The notes below the pieces were generated by a model, which saw nothing but the letters and a program-made list of their open reading frames with translations, had not been told where the DNA came from and made no database searches. 64,000 bases of DNA from assembly GCF_004168035.1 (NCBI RefSeq), contig NZ_SDPU01000001.1, positions 186,001 to 250,000 on the forward strand, given 5' to 3'. The first letter of the stretch is position 1; the number at the start of each line of letters is the position of its first letter. This document shows, in pieces, positions 27,527 through 36,127 of the stretch. The stretch comes from Nocardioides iriomotensis (GTDB lineage Bacteria; Actinomycetota; Actinomycetes; Propionibacteriales; Nocardioidaceae). A program made the position numbers and the translations under genes.

Positions 27527-27556
27527 GGTCGAGCCTGTCGGGACCCTCAGGTCCCG
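27527..27556. repeat. REP-like palindrome copy and adjoining hairpin in the rpoA-rplQ gap
   Basis: GGTCGAGCCTGTCGGGACC (27527-27545) is the reverse complement, at 18 of 19 bases, of a copy at 30360-30378. Its last bases also begin a perfect stem CGGGACC-CTCA-GGTCCCG (27539-27556). From memory, GGTCTCGACAGGCTCGACC-type sequences are frequent intergenic repeats in several actinobacterial genomes. The location inside an operon gap suggests an mRNA hairpin. Confidence 0.55.
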
Positions 27557-27563
27557 GCGTGAC

Positions 27564-28580
27564 TCAGTACTGCTCGTCCTCGACGAAGCTGTCGTCGTCG
27601 TCGTCGCCGTACGCCGCGAGGGCGGCCTGCGGGTCGAAGCCGGGCGCCGAGTCCTTCAGGGACAGACCCATCTCGTGCAGCTTCGCCTTGACCTCGTCGA
27701 TCGACTTGGCGCCGAAGTTGCGGATGTCGAGCAGGTCCTGCTCCGAGCGGCTGATGAGCTCACCCACGGTGTGGATGCCCTCGCGCTTGAGGCAGTTGTA
27801 GGAGCGGACCGTGAGGTTGAGCTCCTCGACCGGCAGCGCCAGGTCGGCGGCGAGCTGCTCGTCGACCGGGGACGGGCCGATGTCGATGCCCTCGGCCTCG
27901 ACGTTGAGCTCACGGGCCAGGCCGAAGAGCTCGACGAGGGTCTTGCCGGCCGAGGCGATCGCGTCGCGGGGACGGATCGACGGCTTGGTCTCGACGTCGA
28001 TCACCAGCTTGTCGAAGTCCGTGCGCTGCTCGACACGGGTGGCCTCGACCTTGTAGGTGACCTTGAGGACCGGGCTGTAGATCGAGTCGACCGGCATGCG
28101 GCCGATCTCGTTGTCGCCGCCCTTGTTCTGCACGGCGGAGACGTAGCCACGGCCACGCTCGACGACGAGCTCCATCTCGAGCTTGCCCTTGTCGTTCAGG
28201 GTGGCGATGTGCAGGTCGGGGTTGTGCACCTCGACACCGGCCGGGGGCGCGATGTCGGCGGCGGTGACCGCACCGGGGCCCTGCTTGCGCAGGTACATGG
28301 TGACCGGCTCGTCGTGCTCGGAGGAGACGACGAGGTCCTTGAGGTTCAGGATGACCTCGGTGACGTCCTCCTTGACCCCCTCGATGGTGGAGAACTCGTG
28401 CAGCACGCCGTCGACCTTGATGCTGGTCACGGACGCGCCGGGGATCGAGGAGAGCAGGGTGCGACGCAGGGAGTTGCCGAGCGTGTAGCCGAAGCCGGGC
28501 TCCAGCGGCTCGATCACGAACCGCGAGCGGAACTCGTCGACGGCCTCTTCCGACAGGGTCGGGCGCTGAGCGATAAGCAC
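27564..28580 (-). CDS. rpoA: RNA polymerase alpha subunit
   Basis: 338 residues from GTG. The N-terminal dimerisation domain ([33 protein letters not shown], ~12-50) and the C-terminal domain that contacts UP elements and activators ([28 protein letters not shown], ~245-315) are both complete. It ends in a short acidic tail ([13 protein letters not shown]). It is the penultimate gene of the alpha operon between rpsD and rplQ. Confidence 0.98.
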   Translation of the reverse strand: MLIAQRPTLSEEAVDEFRSRFVIEPLEPGFGYTLGNSLRRTLLSSIPGASVTSIKVDGVLHEFSTIEGVKEDVTEVILNLKDLVVSSEHDEPVTMYLRKQGPGAVTAADIAPPAGVEVHNPDLHIATLNDKGKLEMELVVERGRGYVSAVQNKGGDNEIGRMPVDSIYSPVLKVTYKVEATRVEQRTDFDKLVIDVETKPSIRPRDAIASAGKTLVELFGLARELNVEAEGIDIGPSPVDEQLAADLALPVEELNLTVRSYNCLKREGIHTVGELISRSEQDLLDIRNFGAKSIDEVKAKLHEMGLSLKDSAPGFDPQAALAAYGDDDDDSFVEDEQY

Positions 28581-28695
28581 TTCTTTGTTTCCTTTCCGAG
28601 CCCACCCGCTATATGACGGACTCGAACGCAGTGAAAAGGAAGGGAGTGTGCCGGGGAGGCCGGGCCCGGAGGCCTGGACTCCCCGTCACGGGGTG

Positions 28696-29304
28696 TTACT
28701 TCTTCGAGTAGAACTCGACGATGAGCTGCTCCTGGACCGGGATGTCGATCTGCTGACGCACCGGGACCTGGTGGATCAGGACGCGCATGCGGTTGGGCAG
28801 CGCCTCCATCCATGCCGGGACGACGCGCTCGCCGTGGGTCTCACGAGCCACGATGAACGGGGTCATCTCCAGCGACTTCTCGCGGACGTCGATCACGTCG
28901 TGCTGGGTCACCTGGAAGGACGGGATGTCGACCTTCTTGCCGTTGACCTTGAAGTGACCGTGCACGACGAGCTGACGGGCGTGGCGGCGCGTGCGGGCGA
29001 ACCCGGCGCGGTAGACCACGTTGTCGAGACGGCACTCGAGGAGCTGCAGCAGGTTGTCACCGGTCTTGCCGGGACGACGGGCGGCCTCGACGTAGTAGCG
29101 GTGGAACTGCTTCTCCAGCACGCCATAGGTGAAGCGGGCCTTCTGCTTCTCCTGGAGCTGGTTGCGGTACTCGCTCTCCTTCACCCGGGCGCGGCCGTGC
29201 TGGCCGGGCGGGTAAGGGCGACGCTCGTACGCCTGGTCGCCACCAACGAGGTCGACGCCGAGACGGCGCGACTTCTTGGTCATGGGGCCGGTGTAGCGGG
29301 CCAT
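28696..29304 (-). CDS. rpsD: 30S ribosomal protein S4 (uS4), zinc-free form
   Basis: 202 residues. Recognised by YERRPYPPGQHGRARVKESEYRNQLQEKQKAR and the S4 RNA-binding domain RLDNVVYRAGFARTRRHARQLVVHGHFKVNGK (~95-160). S4 binds 16S rRNA early in 30S assembly and can control its own operon. The N-terminal zinc-binding Cys cluster of C+ S4 proteins is absent: the only Cys is in LLECRLDNV. It lies 34 bases after rpsK and 115 before rpoA. Confidence 0.97.
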   Translation of the reverse strand: MARYTGPMTKKSRRLGVDLVGGDQAYERRPYPPGQHGRARVKESEYRNQLQEKQKARFTYGVLEKQFHRYYVEAARRPGKTGDNLLQLLECRLDNVVYRAGFARTRRHARQLVVHGHFKVNGKKVDIPSFQVTQHDVIDVREKSLEMTPFIVARETHGERVVPAWMEALPNRMRVLIHQVPVRQQIDIPVQEQLIVEFYSKK

Positions 29305-29338
29305 TTCTCAAGTCTCCTAGTTCGCTGGGTGGCCGGCG

Positions 29339-29746
29339 TCAGACGCGACGACGCTTGGGCGGGCGGCAGCCGTTGTGGGGCGTGGGCGTGACGTCCTGGA
29401 TGGTGCCGACCTCGAGGCCGATCGCGCCCAGGGACCGGATCGCCGTCTCGCGGCCCGAACCCGGACCCTTGACGAAGACGTCGATCTTCTTCATGCCGTG
29501 CTCCATCGCGCGGCGCCCGGCAGCCTCAGCGGCCATCTGCGCGGCGAACGGGGTGGACTTGCGGGAGCCCTTGAAGCCGACGGTGCCGGCGGACGCCCAC
29601 GAGATCACCGCACCGGTCGGGTCGGTGATCGTGACGATGGTGTTGTTGAACGTGCTCTTGATGTGGGCTTCGCCCTGAGCGACGTTCTTCTTCTCCTTGC
29701 GGCGCACCTTCTTGGCGCCGGAAGCCTGACGGCTCTTGGGAGGCAT
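29339..29746 (-). CDS. rpsK: 30S ribosomal protein S11 (uS11)
   Basis: 135 residues. Signature stretches are [44 protein letters not shown] and the C terminus [18 protein letters not shown]11 lines the mRNA exit platform of the 30S subunit. The N-terminal [11 protein letters not shown] is a basic extension. Located 71 bases after rpsM in the alpha operon. Confidence 0.97.
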   Translation of the reverse strand: MPPKSRQASGAKKVRRKEKKNVAQGEAHIKSTFNNTIVTITDPTGAVISWASAGTVGFKGSRKSTPFAAQMAAEAAGRRAMEHGMKKIDVFVKGPGSGRETAIRSLGAIGLEVGTIQDVTPTPHNGCRPPKRRRV

Positions 29747-29817
29747 AGGTGGTCAGTCTCCTGAGGTAGCTGGTCTGTCGAGTTCGGTGGAGGCAGCGAT
29801 CCGGCGTGAGCCAGGAA

Positions 29818-30192
29818 TCACTTGGCCTTCTTCTTGCCGGCGACGGTGCGCTTCGGGCCCTTGCGGGTACGGGCGTTCGTCTTGGTGCGCTGACCGCGGA
29901 CCGGGAGGCCCTGGCGGTGGCGGCGACCCTGGTAGCTGCCGATCTCGATCTTCCGGCGGATGTCAGCCTGGACCTCGCGACGGAGGTCACCCTCGATCTT
30001 GAAGTTCGCTTCGATCTCGTCGCGGAGCTTGACCAGCTCCTCGTCGCCCAGCTGGTGGACCCGCATGTTGGGGTCGACCCCGGTCGAGGCCAGGAGCTGC
30101 TGGGCGCGGGTACGGCCGATGCCGTAGATGTAGGTGAGTGCGATCTCCACACGCTTGTCGCGCGGAAGGTCAACACCAACGAGGCGTGCCAT
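29818..30192 (-). CDS. rpsM: 30S ribosomal protein S13 (uS13)
   Basis: 124 residues from ATG 30190-30192 ([30 protein letters not shown]), the conserved start; an upstream in-frame ATG at 30267 is not supported. The C-terminal [24 protein letters not shown] tail contacts P-site tRNA. A 201-base gap separates it from rpmJ. Confidence 0.97.
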   Translation of the reverse strand: MARLVGVDLPRDKRVEIALTYIYGIGRTRAQQLLASTGVDPNMRVHQLGDEELVKLRDEIEANFKIEGDLRREVQADIRRKIEIGSYQGRRHRQGLPVRGQRTKTNARTRKGPKRTVAGKKKAK

Positions 30193-30393
30193 TGTCTGGC
30201 GGTTTCCCTTCAGTGTTCTCGGAGGTGTCGGTCGTGTCGCGTCCCGCTCCTCGAGTGAAGTGCTCATCGAGCGGGCCCCGGCCTCCGACCCGGGGGTGAC
30301 CCGGTCCCCTCACAGGGTCCGGGAGCGATCACGGAGGTGGTTTTCAGTTGTGACCGGCTGGTCTCGACAGGCTCGACCGGCCGGGGGCTGCGA
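30193..30393 (-). other. rpmJ-rpsM leader gap with a REP-like palindrome
   Basis: The 201-base non-coding gap is unusually long for this operon. It holds a stem CCCGCTC (30243-30249)/GAGCGGG (30269-30275) and, at 30360-30378, GGTCTCGACAGGCTCGACC, a palindrome-like repeat whose inverted copy is at 27527-27545. S4- or S13-linked autoregulation could act here, but nothing proves it. Confidence 0.45.
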
Positions 30394-30507
30394 TCAGCCT
30401 TGGCGCTGCTTGTGGCGCGGGTTCTCGCAGATGACCATGACGCGGCCGTGGCGACGGATCACCTTGCACTTGTCACAGATCGGCTTGACGCTCGGGTTGA
30501 CCTTCAC
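30394..30507 (-). CDS. rpmJ: 50S ribosomal protein L36 (bL36), zinc-binding form
   Basis: 37 residues from GTG 30505-30507: [20 protein letters not shown], then [17 protein letters not shown]. Cys11, Cys14, Cys27 and His32 form the zinc ribbon of C+ L36. AAAGG lies upstream. It sits 30 bases after infA, the usual infA-rpmJ-rpsM order. It is a short gene that is easy to miss by length filters. Confidence 0.97.
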   Translation of the reverse strand: MKVNPSVKPICDKCKVIRRHGRVMVICENPRHKQRQG

Positions 30508-30537
30508 GACGGGAGGCCTTTCTCGTTCGGCTGGGCG

Positions 30538-30759
30538 TTACTTGTAGCGGTAGACGATGCGACCTCGTGTGAGGTCGTACGGCGAGAGCTCCACCACCAC
30601 GCGGTCCTCGGGGAGGATCCGGATGTAGTGCTGGCGCATCTTGCCGCTGATGTGGGCGAGTACCTTGTGCCCGTTGCTCAGCTCGACCCGGAACATCGCG
30701 TTCGGGAGAGCCTCGACGACGGTGCCCTCGATCTCGATCACGCCTTCTTTCTTCGGCAT
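30538..30759 (-). CDS. infA: Translation initiation factor IF-1
   Basis: 73 residues from ATG 30757-30759 ([23 protein letters not shown]), the exact usual length; the S1-like OB fold continues with [46 protein letters not shown]-1 occupies the 30S A site during initiation. It heads the infA-rpmJ-rpsM-rpsK-rpsD-rpoA-rplQ unit and has a 300-base upstream gap that probably holds its own promoter. Confidence 0.98.
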   Translation of the reverse strand: MPKKEGVIEIEGTVVEALPNAMFRVELSNGHKVLAHISGKMRQHYIRILPEDRVVVELSPYDLTRGRIVYRYK

Positions 30760-31059
30760 GTCCTCCACATTCCGTTTGATGACGTTGTCTACCGTTCGAC
30801 CCGGGAACCGCCCCGCCCCACGCCTGCCGGCGCCGTGCGGGTGGACCTCGTGAAGCCGTCCGGGGCGCCCGATTCCCGCGCGCGATCCAGGCACCGGAAG
30901 ACCGGTGATCCTGGATGCTTGCGGCAGCCGCTGGGCGCCACGAAACAGGCCCACGTTGGGCCGACGCACCAGTCTACGGGAAACACCAAGCGATCCTGAA
31001 ATCGTCGCTATGCTCCCTCGATCACACGGCTCCGGGCGCCGGTTTCGTCCGGTTCTGTC
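30760..31059 (-). promoter_or_regulatory. infA/alpha-operon upstream region
   Basis: 300 bases without a gene. Reading leftwards, TAGACT (complement of 30971-30976) is the best -10 candidate, with TTCAGG about 18 bases upstream as a poor -35. This would give a leader of about 200 bases before infA. No clear terminator for the upstream LLM oxidoreductase gene was found, so read-through is possible. Confidence 0.35.
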
Positions 31060-32145
31060 CTAGATCGCCTCGCCCAGCAGCCGGAGCGTGGCCTCCCGGG
31101 CCGGGGAGGCGTCCGCCGCCGTCCCGGTGAGCGCACCGGCCACCGGGTGCACCATCACCTCGCCCACGCCGTACGCCGCCGCGAGCTCGCGCAGCTGCTC
31201 GGCCGCCTGCTTCGGGTCACCGACCACCCAGCGCTCGCGCATCGCCGCCTGCAGCCCCTGGTGCACGGCCGGGACCGGGTCGGCCTCGGCTTCCTCGACC
31301 AACCGCTGCGGGCGGAGCGCTCCCCCGGTGCGCAGCGCGATCATCGCCTGGAGCTGCGGCAGTGCGAGCCGCTCGGCCTCCTCGGCCGTCTCGGCGACCG
31401 CCGCGTTGACGGTCAGGAACGTGCGCGGGGCGTCCAGGTCGGCCGAGGGCCGGAAGCTGTCGCGGTAGAGGGCGAGCGCCTCCGCCGTACCCGAACCGGA
31501 GAAGTGGTGCGCGAAGACGTACGGCAGGCCGAGCTCGGCGGCCAGCCGCGCGGAGTAGTCGGACGAGCCGAGCAGCCACAGCGTCGGCACGCTCACGGCG
31601 TGCGGGGTGGCGCGCAGCTCGAACGTCTCGCCGCGCAGGTCGAGGCCGGCTCCCTCCCGGGCCATCAGCGCGGCCACGTTCTGCACGTAGTCGCCGAACC
31701 GGTTCACCACGTCCTCGTCGGTCGCGCCGCTGCGCAGCACGTAGCGGGTGACCGGGTCGGTGCCGGGCGCGCGGCCGATGCCGAGGTCGATGCGACCGGG
31801 GTGGGCGGCCTCGAGCAGCGCGAACTGCTCGGCGACCACGAGCGGCGCGTGGTTGGGCAGCATGACGCCGCCGGAACCGACCCGGATCCGCCCGGTGGCG
31901 CCGGCGATCATCGCGATCAGCACCGGCGGGTTGGTCGCCGCGACGGCCGGCATGTTGTGGTGCTCGGCCACCCAGTAGCGCTCGTAGCCGGCCGCGTCCG
32001 CGGTGCGCGCCAGGGACAGCGACGCGCGGATGGCGTCGCCGGTCGTCTGGTCGGTGCGGACCGGGACGAGGTCGAGGACGGACAGGGTCAGCGGTTCCGA
32101 GGGCACGGGCGGCACAACGCCGGCGAGGCCCCGGTTGTTCCGCAC
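31060..32145 (-). CDS. LLM-class flavin-dependent oxidoreductase
   Basis: 361 residues. Luciferase-like TIM barrel of the group with N-terminal LSVLDLVPVRTDQTTGDAIRASLSLARTADAAGYERYWVAEHHNMPAVAATNPPVLIAMIAG. The WVAEHHNMP stretch and GSGGVMLPNHAPLVVAEQFALLE are typical FMN-dependent (MsnO8/alkanal-monooxygenase-like) signatures. The substrate is unknown. The gene is wedged between map and infA, 15 bases downstream of a small NYN gene, an unusual place inside a ribosomal block. Confidence 0.9.
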   Translation of the reverse strand: MRNNRGLAGVVPPVPSEPLTLSVLDLVPVRTDQTTGDAIRASLSLARTADAAGYERYWVAEHHNMPAVAATNPPVLIAMIAGATGRIRVGSGGVMLPNHAPLVVAEQFALLEAAHPGRIDLGIGRAPGTDPVTRYVLRSGATDEDVVNRFGDYVQNVAALMAREGAGLDLRGETFELRATPHAVSVPTLWLLGSSDYSARLAAELGLPYVFAHHFSGSGTAEALALYRDSFRPSADLDAPRTFLTVNAAVAETAEEAERLALPQLQAMIALRTGGALRPQRLVEEAEADPVPAVHQGLQAAMRERWVVGDPKQAAEQLRELAAAYGVGEVMVHPVAGALTGTAADASPAREATLRLLGEAI

Positions 32146-32160
32146 GGCCGGGCCGCGGCG

Positions 32161-32538
32161 TCAGGTGGCCAGCCGGTCCAGCAGCCACGACGGCCGGACG
32201 ACGGAGGCACCGACGGCCTCGACCCGCGCCTGCAGACCACGGTCGGCGGTGACCACGGCGATCTCGCGCCCGTCGGCGACGCGCGCGGCAGCCTCGGCCA
32301 CGATCGTGTCGTCGCCGGACCCGGTGGCGTGGACCGTCACGACGACGCCGTCCGCCACGGCCGGCACACCCGCGCGGGCCGCGCCCTCGAGGACGACCAC
32401 GACCTCGTCGTGCGGTACGGCGGTCGCGGACAGCTGCGCCACGAGCCGTGCGGCAGCACCGGCGCGGTCGCGCCACCAGCCGTCCGGGCGGCTGCCCACC
32501 ACGTTCGCGGCGTCGACGACGAGCGACGACGCGGACAC
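32161..32538 (-). CDS. Small NYN/PIN-like domain protein (predicted RNase)
   Basis: 125 residues from GTG 32536-32538. LVVDAANVVGSRPDGWWRDRAGAAARLV, then GSGDDTIVAEAA, then IAVVTADRGLQARVEAVGASVVRPSWLLDRL match the acidic pockets of NYN (YacP-like) domains. It starts 10 bases after the map stop and ends 15 bases before the LLM gene, so it is probably co-transcribed with secY-adk-map. A ribonuclease role is predicted from the fold only. Confidence 0.8.
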   Translation of the reverse strand: MSASSLVVDAANVVGSRPDGWWRDRAGAAARLVAQLSATAVPHDEVVVVLEGAARAGVPAVADGVVVTVHATGSGDDTIVAEAAARVADGREIAVVTADRGLQARVEAVGASVVRPSWLLDRLAT

Positions 32539-32548
32539 CCGGCGGCTC

Positions 32549-33367
32549 TCAGCGCCCGCCGAACGGCACGCCGAGCTCGGCGAGCTTGGCCTCGCCGCCG
32601 TCGAGCGCCGTCAGCACCCAGGCCCCGTCGGGCGTCAGGGTGAAGGTGTTCTCGCTGTGGGCGGCCCACGAGCCGTCGTCGGTGACGACCGTCCAGTCGT
32701 CGTCGAGCACGGTCGTCTCGGGCGAGCCGAGCACGATCATCGGCTCCACGGCGAGCGCCAGGCCGCGCACCAGCTTGGGGCCGCGGCCAGGCCGGCCGTA
32801 GTTGGGAACGTTGGGCGGCTGGTGCATCGCGGACCCGATGCCGTGCCCGACGTACTCCTCGAGGATGCCGTAGTCCCCCTGGCTGCGGACGTAGCTCTCC
32901 ACGGCGTGGGAGATGTCGGTGACCCGGCCGCCGAGGGCAGCCGCGGCGATCCCGCGCCACATCGCCTCCTCGGTCACCCGGATCAGCTCGCACACCTCGT
33001 CGGGCACCTCGCCCACGGGCACCGTCACCGCGGCGTCCCCGTGCCAGCCCTGGACGATCGCGCCGCAGTCGATGCTGACGACGTCGCCGTCGTTGATCAC
33101 CCGGTCGCCGGGGATGCCGTGGACGACCTCGTCGTTGACCGACACGCACAGCGTGCCCGGGAACCCGTGGTAGCCGAGGAACGACGGCGTGGCTCCGCGC
33201 GAGCGGATGTGGTCCTCCGCGACCGCGTCGAGGGCGCCGGTCGTCATGCCCGGCTTCACGGTACGGCGGACCAGGTCGAGCGTCTCGCCGACCACGAGCC
33301 CGGCCTCGCGCATCAGCGCGATCTGCTCGGGCGTCTTGATCTCGACGCCGCGGTCACGGAAGCCCAT
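32549..33367 (-). CDS. map: Methionine aminopeptidase type I
   Basis: 272 residues from ATG 33365-33367 (MGFRDRGVEIKTPEQIALMREAG); a GTG two codons earlier is an alternative. It removes the N-terminal Met of new proteins. Metal ligands are seen in SIDCGAIVQGWHGDAAVTVPVG, the His in YVGHGIGSAMHQPPNVPNYG and the Glu in LAVEPMIVLG. The classic secY-adk-map order is kept; 23 bases from adk. Confidence 0.97.
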   Translation of the reverse strand: MGFRDRGVEIKTPEQIALMREAGLVVGETLDLVRRTVKPGMTTGALDAVAEDHIRSRGATPSFLGYHGFPGTLCVSVNDEVVHGIPGDRVINDGDVVSIDCGAIVQGWHGDAAVTVPVGEVPDEVCELIRVTEEAMWRGIAAAALGGRVTDISHAVESYVRSQGDYGILEEYVGHGIGSAMHQPPNVPNYGRPGRGPKLVRGLALAVEPMIVLGSPETTVLDDDWTVVTDDGSWAAHSENTFTLTPDGAWVLTALDGGEAKLAELGVPFGGR

Positions 33368-33390
33368 CGACACTCGTCCAGCAGGACCGG

Positions 33391-33972
33391 TCAGCTGGCG
33401 GCGGCGCCGGTGACGCCGAGCGCCTGGAAGACGCGGGCGCTCACCTCGTCGACGGTGCCCATGCCGTCGACCTCCGTGAGGACGCCGTGACCGGCGTACA
33501 CCGAGATCAGCGGGGCGGTCTGCTCGGCGTAGACGTCCTGCCGCCGCCGGATGACCTCCTCGGTGTCGTCGGTGCGACCCTCGGTCTCGGCCCGGCGCAG
33601 CAGCCGCGCGACGATCTCGTCCTGGTCGACGGTCAGCACGACGACCGCGTCGATCGCGGCCTTGTGGTCGGCCAGCATCGCGTCGAGCTCCTCGACCTGG
33701 GCCACCGTGCGCGGGTAGCCGTCGAGCAGGAAGCCGCCGCGGGCGTCGTCCTGGTTGATCCGGTCGCGCACCATCGCGTTGGTGACGGAGTCCGGGACGT
33801 ACTCGCCCGCGTCCATGTAGCCCTTGGCCTCGAGGCCGAGCGGCGTCTGCTGCGAGACGTTGGCCCGGAAGATGTCACCGGTGGAGATGGCGGGCACGCC
33901 CAGCTTGGCGGCGATCACCTTCGCCTGCGTTCCCTTCCCCGCACCCGGGGGGCCCATCAGGATGAGTCGCAT
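33391..33972 (-). CDS. adk: Adenylate kinase (short form)
   Basis: 193 residues from ATG. It interconverts ATP + AMP and 2 ADP. P-loop MGPPGAGKGTQA (7-18), AMP-binding TGDIFRANV and LLDGYPRTVAQ are intact. The LID insertion of long-form enzymes is missing (LLRRAETEGRTDDTEEVIRRR), so it is a short, zinc-free variant as in mycobacteria. Start shares one base with the secY stop (TGATG). Confidence 0.97.
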   Translation of the reverse strand: MRLILMGPPGAGKGTQAKVIAAKLGVPAISTGDIFRANVSQQTPLGLEAKGYMDAGEYVPDSVTNAMVRDRINQDDARGGFLLDGYPRTVAQVEELDAMLADHKAAIDAVVVLTVDQDEIVARLLRRAETEGRTDDTEEVIRRRQDVYAEQTAPLISVYAGHGVLTEVDGMGTVDEVSARVFQALGVTGAAAS

Positions 33973-35270
33973 CAGCGCAAGAACCCTTCGTAGTTGCGCT
34001 GCTGGAGCTGGCTCTCGATCTGCTTCACCGTGTCGAGCGCGACACCCACCATGATCAGGATGGAGGTACCACCGAACGGGAAGTTCTGGTTCGCGTTCAC
34101 CAGCACGAGGGCGACGAGCGGGACCAGCGAGATCAGACCGAGGTACAGCGAGCCCGGCAGCGTGATGCGGGACAGGACGTAGTTGAGGTACTCCTCGGTC
34201 GGCTTTCCCGCCCGGATCCCGGGGATGAAGCCGCCGTACTTCTTCATGTTGTCCGCGACTTCCTGAGGGTTGAAGGTGATCGCGACGTAGAAGTAGGTGA
34301 AGAAGATGATCAGGCCGAAGTACACCGCCATGTAGAGGGGGTGGTCCCCTGACACCAGGTAGGTGTTGAGGAAGTCGGCCCAGGCGGAACGGCTCTGGCC
34401 GGCGAACTGGACGGCCATCGCCGGCAGGTAGAGCAGGCTCGAGGCGAAGATGACCGGGATGATGCCGGCCTGGTTGACCTTGAGCGGGATGTACGTCGAC
34501 GAGCCGCCGAACATCTTGCGGCCCACCATGCGACGGGCGTACTGCACCGGGATCCGGCGCTGCCCCTGTTCCATGAAGATGACGGCCGCCACCAGCACGA
34601 GTCCGATCGCCATCACCAGGGCGAACACCCACCAGCCGCGCGAGACCTTGACCTGCCACAGGGCCGAGGGGAAGGTCGCGACGACCTGGGTGAAGATCAG
34701 GATGGACATGCCGTTGCCGATGCCGCGGTCGGTGATCAGCTCGCCGAGCCACATGATGACGGCGGTGCCGGCGGTCATCGTGATGACCATGACGACCATG
34801 GTCGTCAGGCTGTCCTCGTTGTAGAGGAGCGGGTCGGGGCAGCCTTGGAGCAGCTGCCGGCTGCGCGCGAGCGCGACGATGCCGGTCGCCTGCAGCACCG
34901 CCAGCGCCAACGTGAGGTACCGGGTGTACTGCGTGATCTTGGTCTGGCCGGCCTGGCCCTCCTTCTTGAGGGCCTCGAGGCGCGGGATCACGACCACGAG
35001 CAGCTGCAGGATGATGCTCGCCGTGATGTACGGCATGATCCCGAGCGCGAACACGGTCAGCTGGAGCAGCGCGCCGCCGGAGAAGAGGTTGATCAGGCCG
35101 TAGAGGCCGTCGTTCTCGATCTGCGCGAAACAGGCCTGCACGTTGCCGACGTTGACGCCGGGCGCGGGGACCTGGGACCCGAACCGGAAGATGACGACGA
35201 TCAACATCACGAACAGCAACTTGCGTCGCAGGTCCGGCGTGCGGAACGCGTTCGCGAAAGCGCCTAGCAC
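33972..35270 (-). CDS. secY: Protein translocase subunit SecY
   Basis: 432 residues from GTG 35268-35270 (MLGAFANAFRTPDLRRKLLFVMLIV). The frame is open upstream to 35411, but that part is Pro/Gly-rich and lacks conserved sequence. Ten membrane segments are expected; conserved loops include FRFGSQVPAPGVN, GYNP-equivalent PYITASIILQLL, RGIGNGMSILIF, NQAGIIPVIFASSLL and the cytosolic RAGKPTEEYL. It forms the Sec channel with SecE/SecG. A 232-base gap with a large stem-loop separates it from rplO. Confidence 0.97.
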   Translation of the reverse strand: MLGAFANAFRTPDLRRKLLFVMLIVVIFRFGSQVPAPGVNVGNVQACFAQIENDGLYGLINLFSGGALLQLTVFALGIMPYITASIILQLLVVVIPRLEALKKEGQAGQTKITQYTRYLTLALAVLQATGIVALARSRQLLQGCPDPLLYNEDSLTTMVVMVITMTAGTAVIMWLGELITDRGIGNGMSILIFTQVVATFPSALWQVKVSRGWWVFALVMAIGLVLVAAVIFMEQGQRRIPVQYARRMVGRKMFGGSSTYIPLKVNQAGIIPVIFASSLLYLPAMAVQFAGQSRSAWADFLNTYLVSGDHPLYMAVYFGLIIFFTYFYVAITFNPQEVADNMKKYGGFIPGIRAGKPTEEYLNYVLSRITLPGSLYLGLISLVPLVALVLVNANQNFPFGGTSILIMVGVALDTVKQIESQLQQRNYEGFLR

Positions 35271-35502
35271 TGGGGTGACACCGTCCTCTTCATCACTACC
35301 TGTCCAATCCCCCGGCGGCGGATTCCTGGGACCCTGAGGGCTCCCACACCGAGGAGACGGTCCCCCGCTGCTGCGGACAGGACCACGGAAGCCTAACAGG
35401 GGCCCGAGCACCCGGCGCGGTCAGGGATTACTCCCTGCCGACCGAGGCTCGAGCCCCTGTGCACGGTCATGCTGGGTTCGCGAAACGGGGAGAGCCGGAG
35501 GC
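35271..35502 (-). other. rplO-secY gap with branched stem-loop
   Basis: Left arm ACAGGGGCCCGAGC (35396-35409) and right arm GCTCGAGCCCCTGT (35447-35460) pair over 14 bp with one wobble. Nested inside is CAGGGA-TTAC-TCCCTG. Reading in the mRNA direction the structure begins 43 bases after the rplO stop and lies 126 bases before secY. It may end the spc transcript, attenuate it, or protect it. No secY promoter is obvious. Confidence 0.55.
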
Positions 35503-35943
35503 TCAGACCTCGGTCGCGGTGCCGCCGGCGGCGGCGATCTTCTCCTTGGCCGAGGCGGAGAACGCGTGCGCGCTCACCTGCACGGCCACGGACAGGTCAC
35601 CGGAGCCGAGCACCTTGACGGGGCTGCCGTCGCGGACGGCACCCTTCGCCACCAGGTCCTCGACACCCACGGTGCCGCCCTCGGGGAAGAGGTCGTTGAT
35701 CCGGTCGAGGTTGACGACCTGGAACTCGACCTTGAACGGGTTCTTGAAGCCCTTGAGCTTCGGCATCCGCATGTGGATCGGCATCTGGCCACCCTCGAAG
35801 GCGGCCGGAACCTGGTAGCGGGCCTTGGTGCCCTTGGTACCGCGACCGGCGGTCTTGCCCTTCGAGCCCTCACCGCGACCCACGCGGGTCTTGGCGGTCT
35901 TGGCACCAGGGGCGGGACGCAGGTGGTGCAGCTTGAGCGTCAT
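35503..35943 (-). CDS. rplO: 50S ribosomal protein L15 (uL15)
   Basis: 146 residues. [35 protein letters not shown] at the N terminus and the middle [31 protein letters not shown] are L15 signatures. A late 50S assembly protein. One base separates it from rpmD. The last gene before the secY gap. Confidence 0.97.
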   Translation of the reverse strand: MTLKLHHLRPAPGAKTAKTRVGRGEGSKGKTAGRGTKGTKARYQVPAAFEGGQMPIHMRMPKLKGFKNPFKVEFQVVNLDRINDLFPEGGTVGVEDLVAKGAVRDGSPVKVLGSGDLSVAVQVSAHAFSASAKEKIAAAGGTATEV

Positions 35944-35944
35944 G

Positions 35945-36127
35945 TCAGTCGACCTCCTCGACCGTCACCATGTGACGGACGGTGTGGACCATGCCACGGA
36001 TCTCGGGACGGTCCTCCTTGACGACGACGTCGCCGATGCGCTTGAGGCCAAGCGAACGGAGGGTGTCCCGCTGGTTCTGCTTGCAGCCGATCGAGGACCG
36101 CTGCTGCTGGACCTTGAGACGCGCCAT
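35945..36127 (-). CDS. rpmD: 50S ribosomal protein L30 (uL30)
   Basis: 60 residues from ATG 36125-36127 ([20 protein letters not shown], then [21 protein letters not shown]). Full length for bacterial L30. The start overlaps the rpsE stop by one base. Confidence 0.96.
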   Translation of the reverse strand: MARLKVQQQRSSIGCKQNQRDTLRSLGLKRIGDVVVKEDRPEIRGMVHTVRHMVTVEEVD

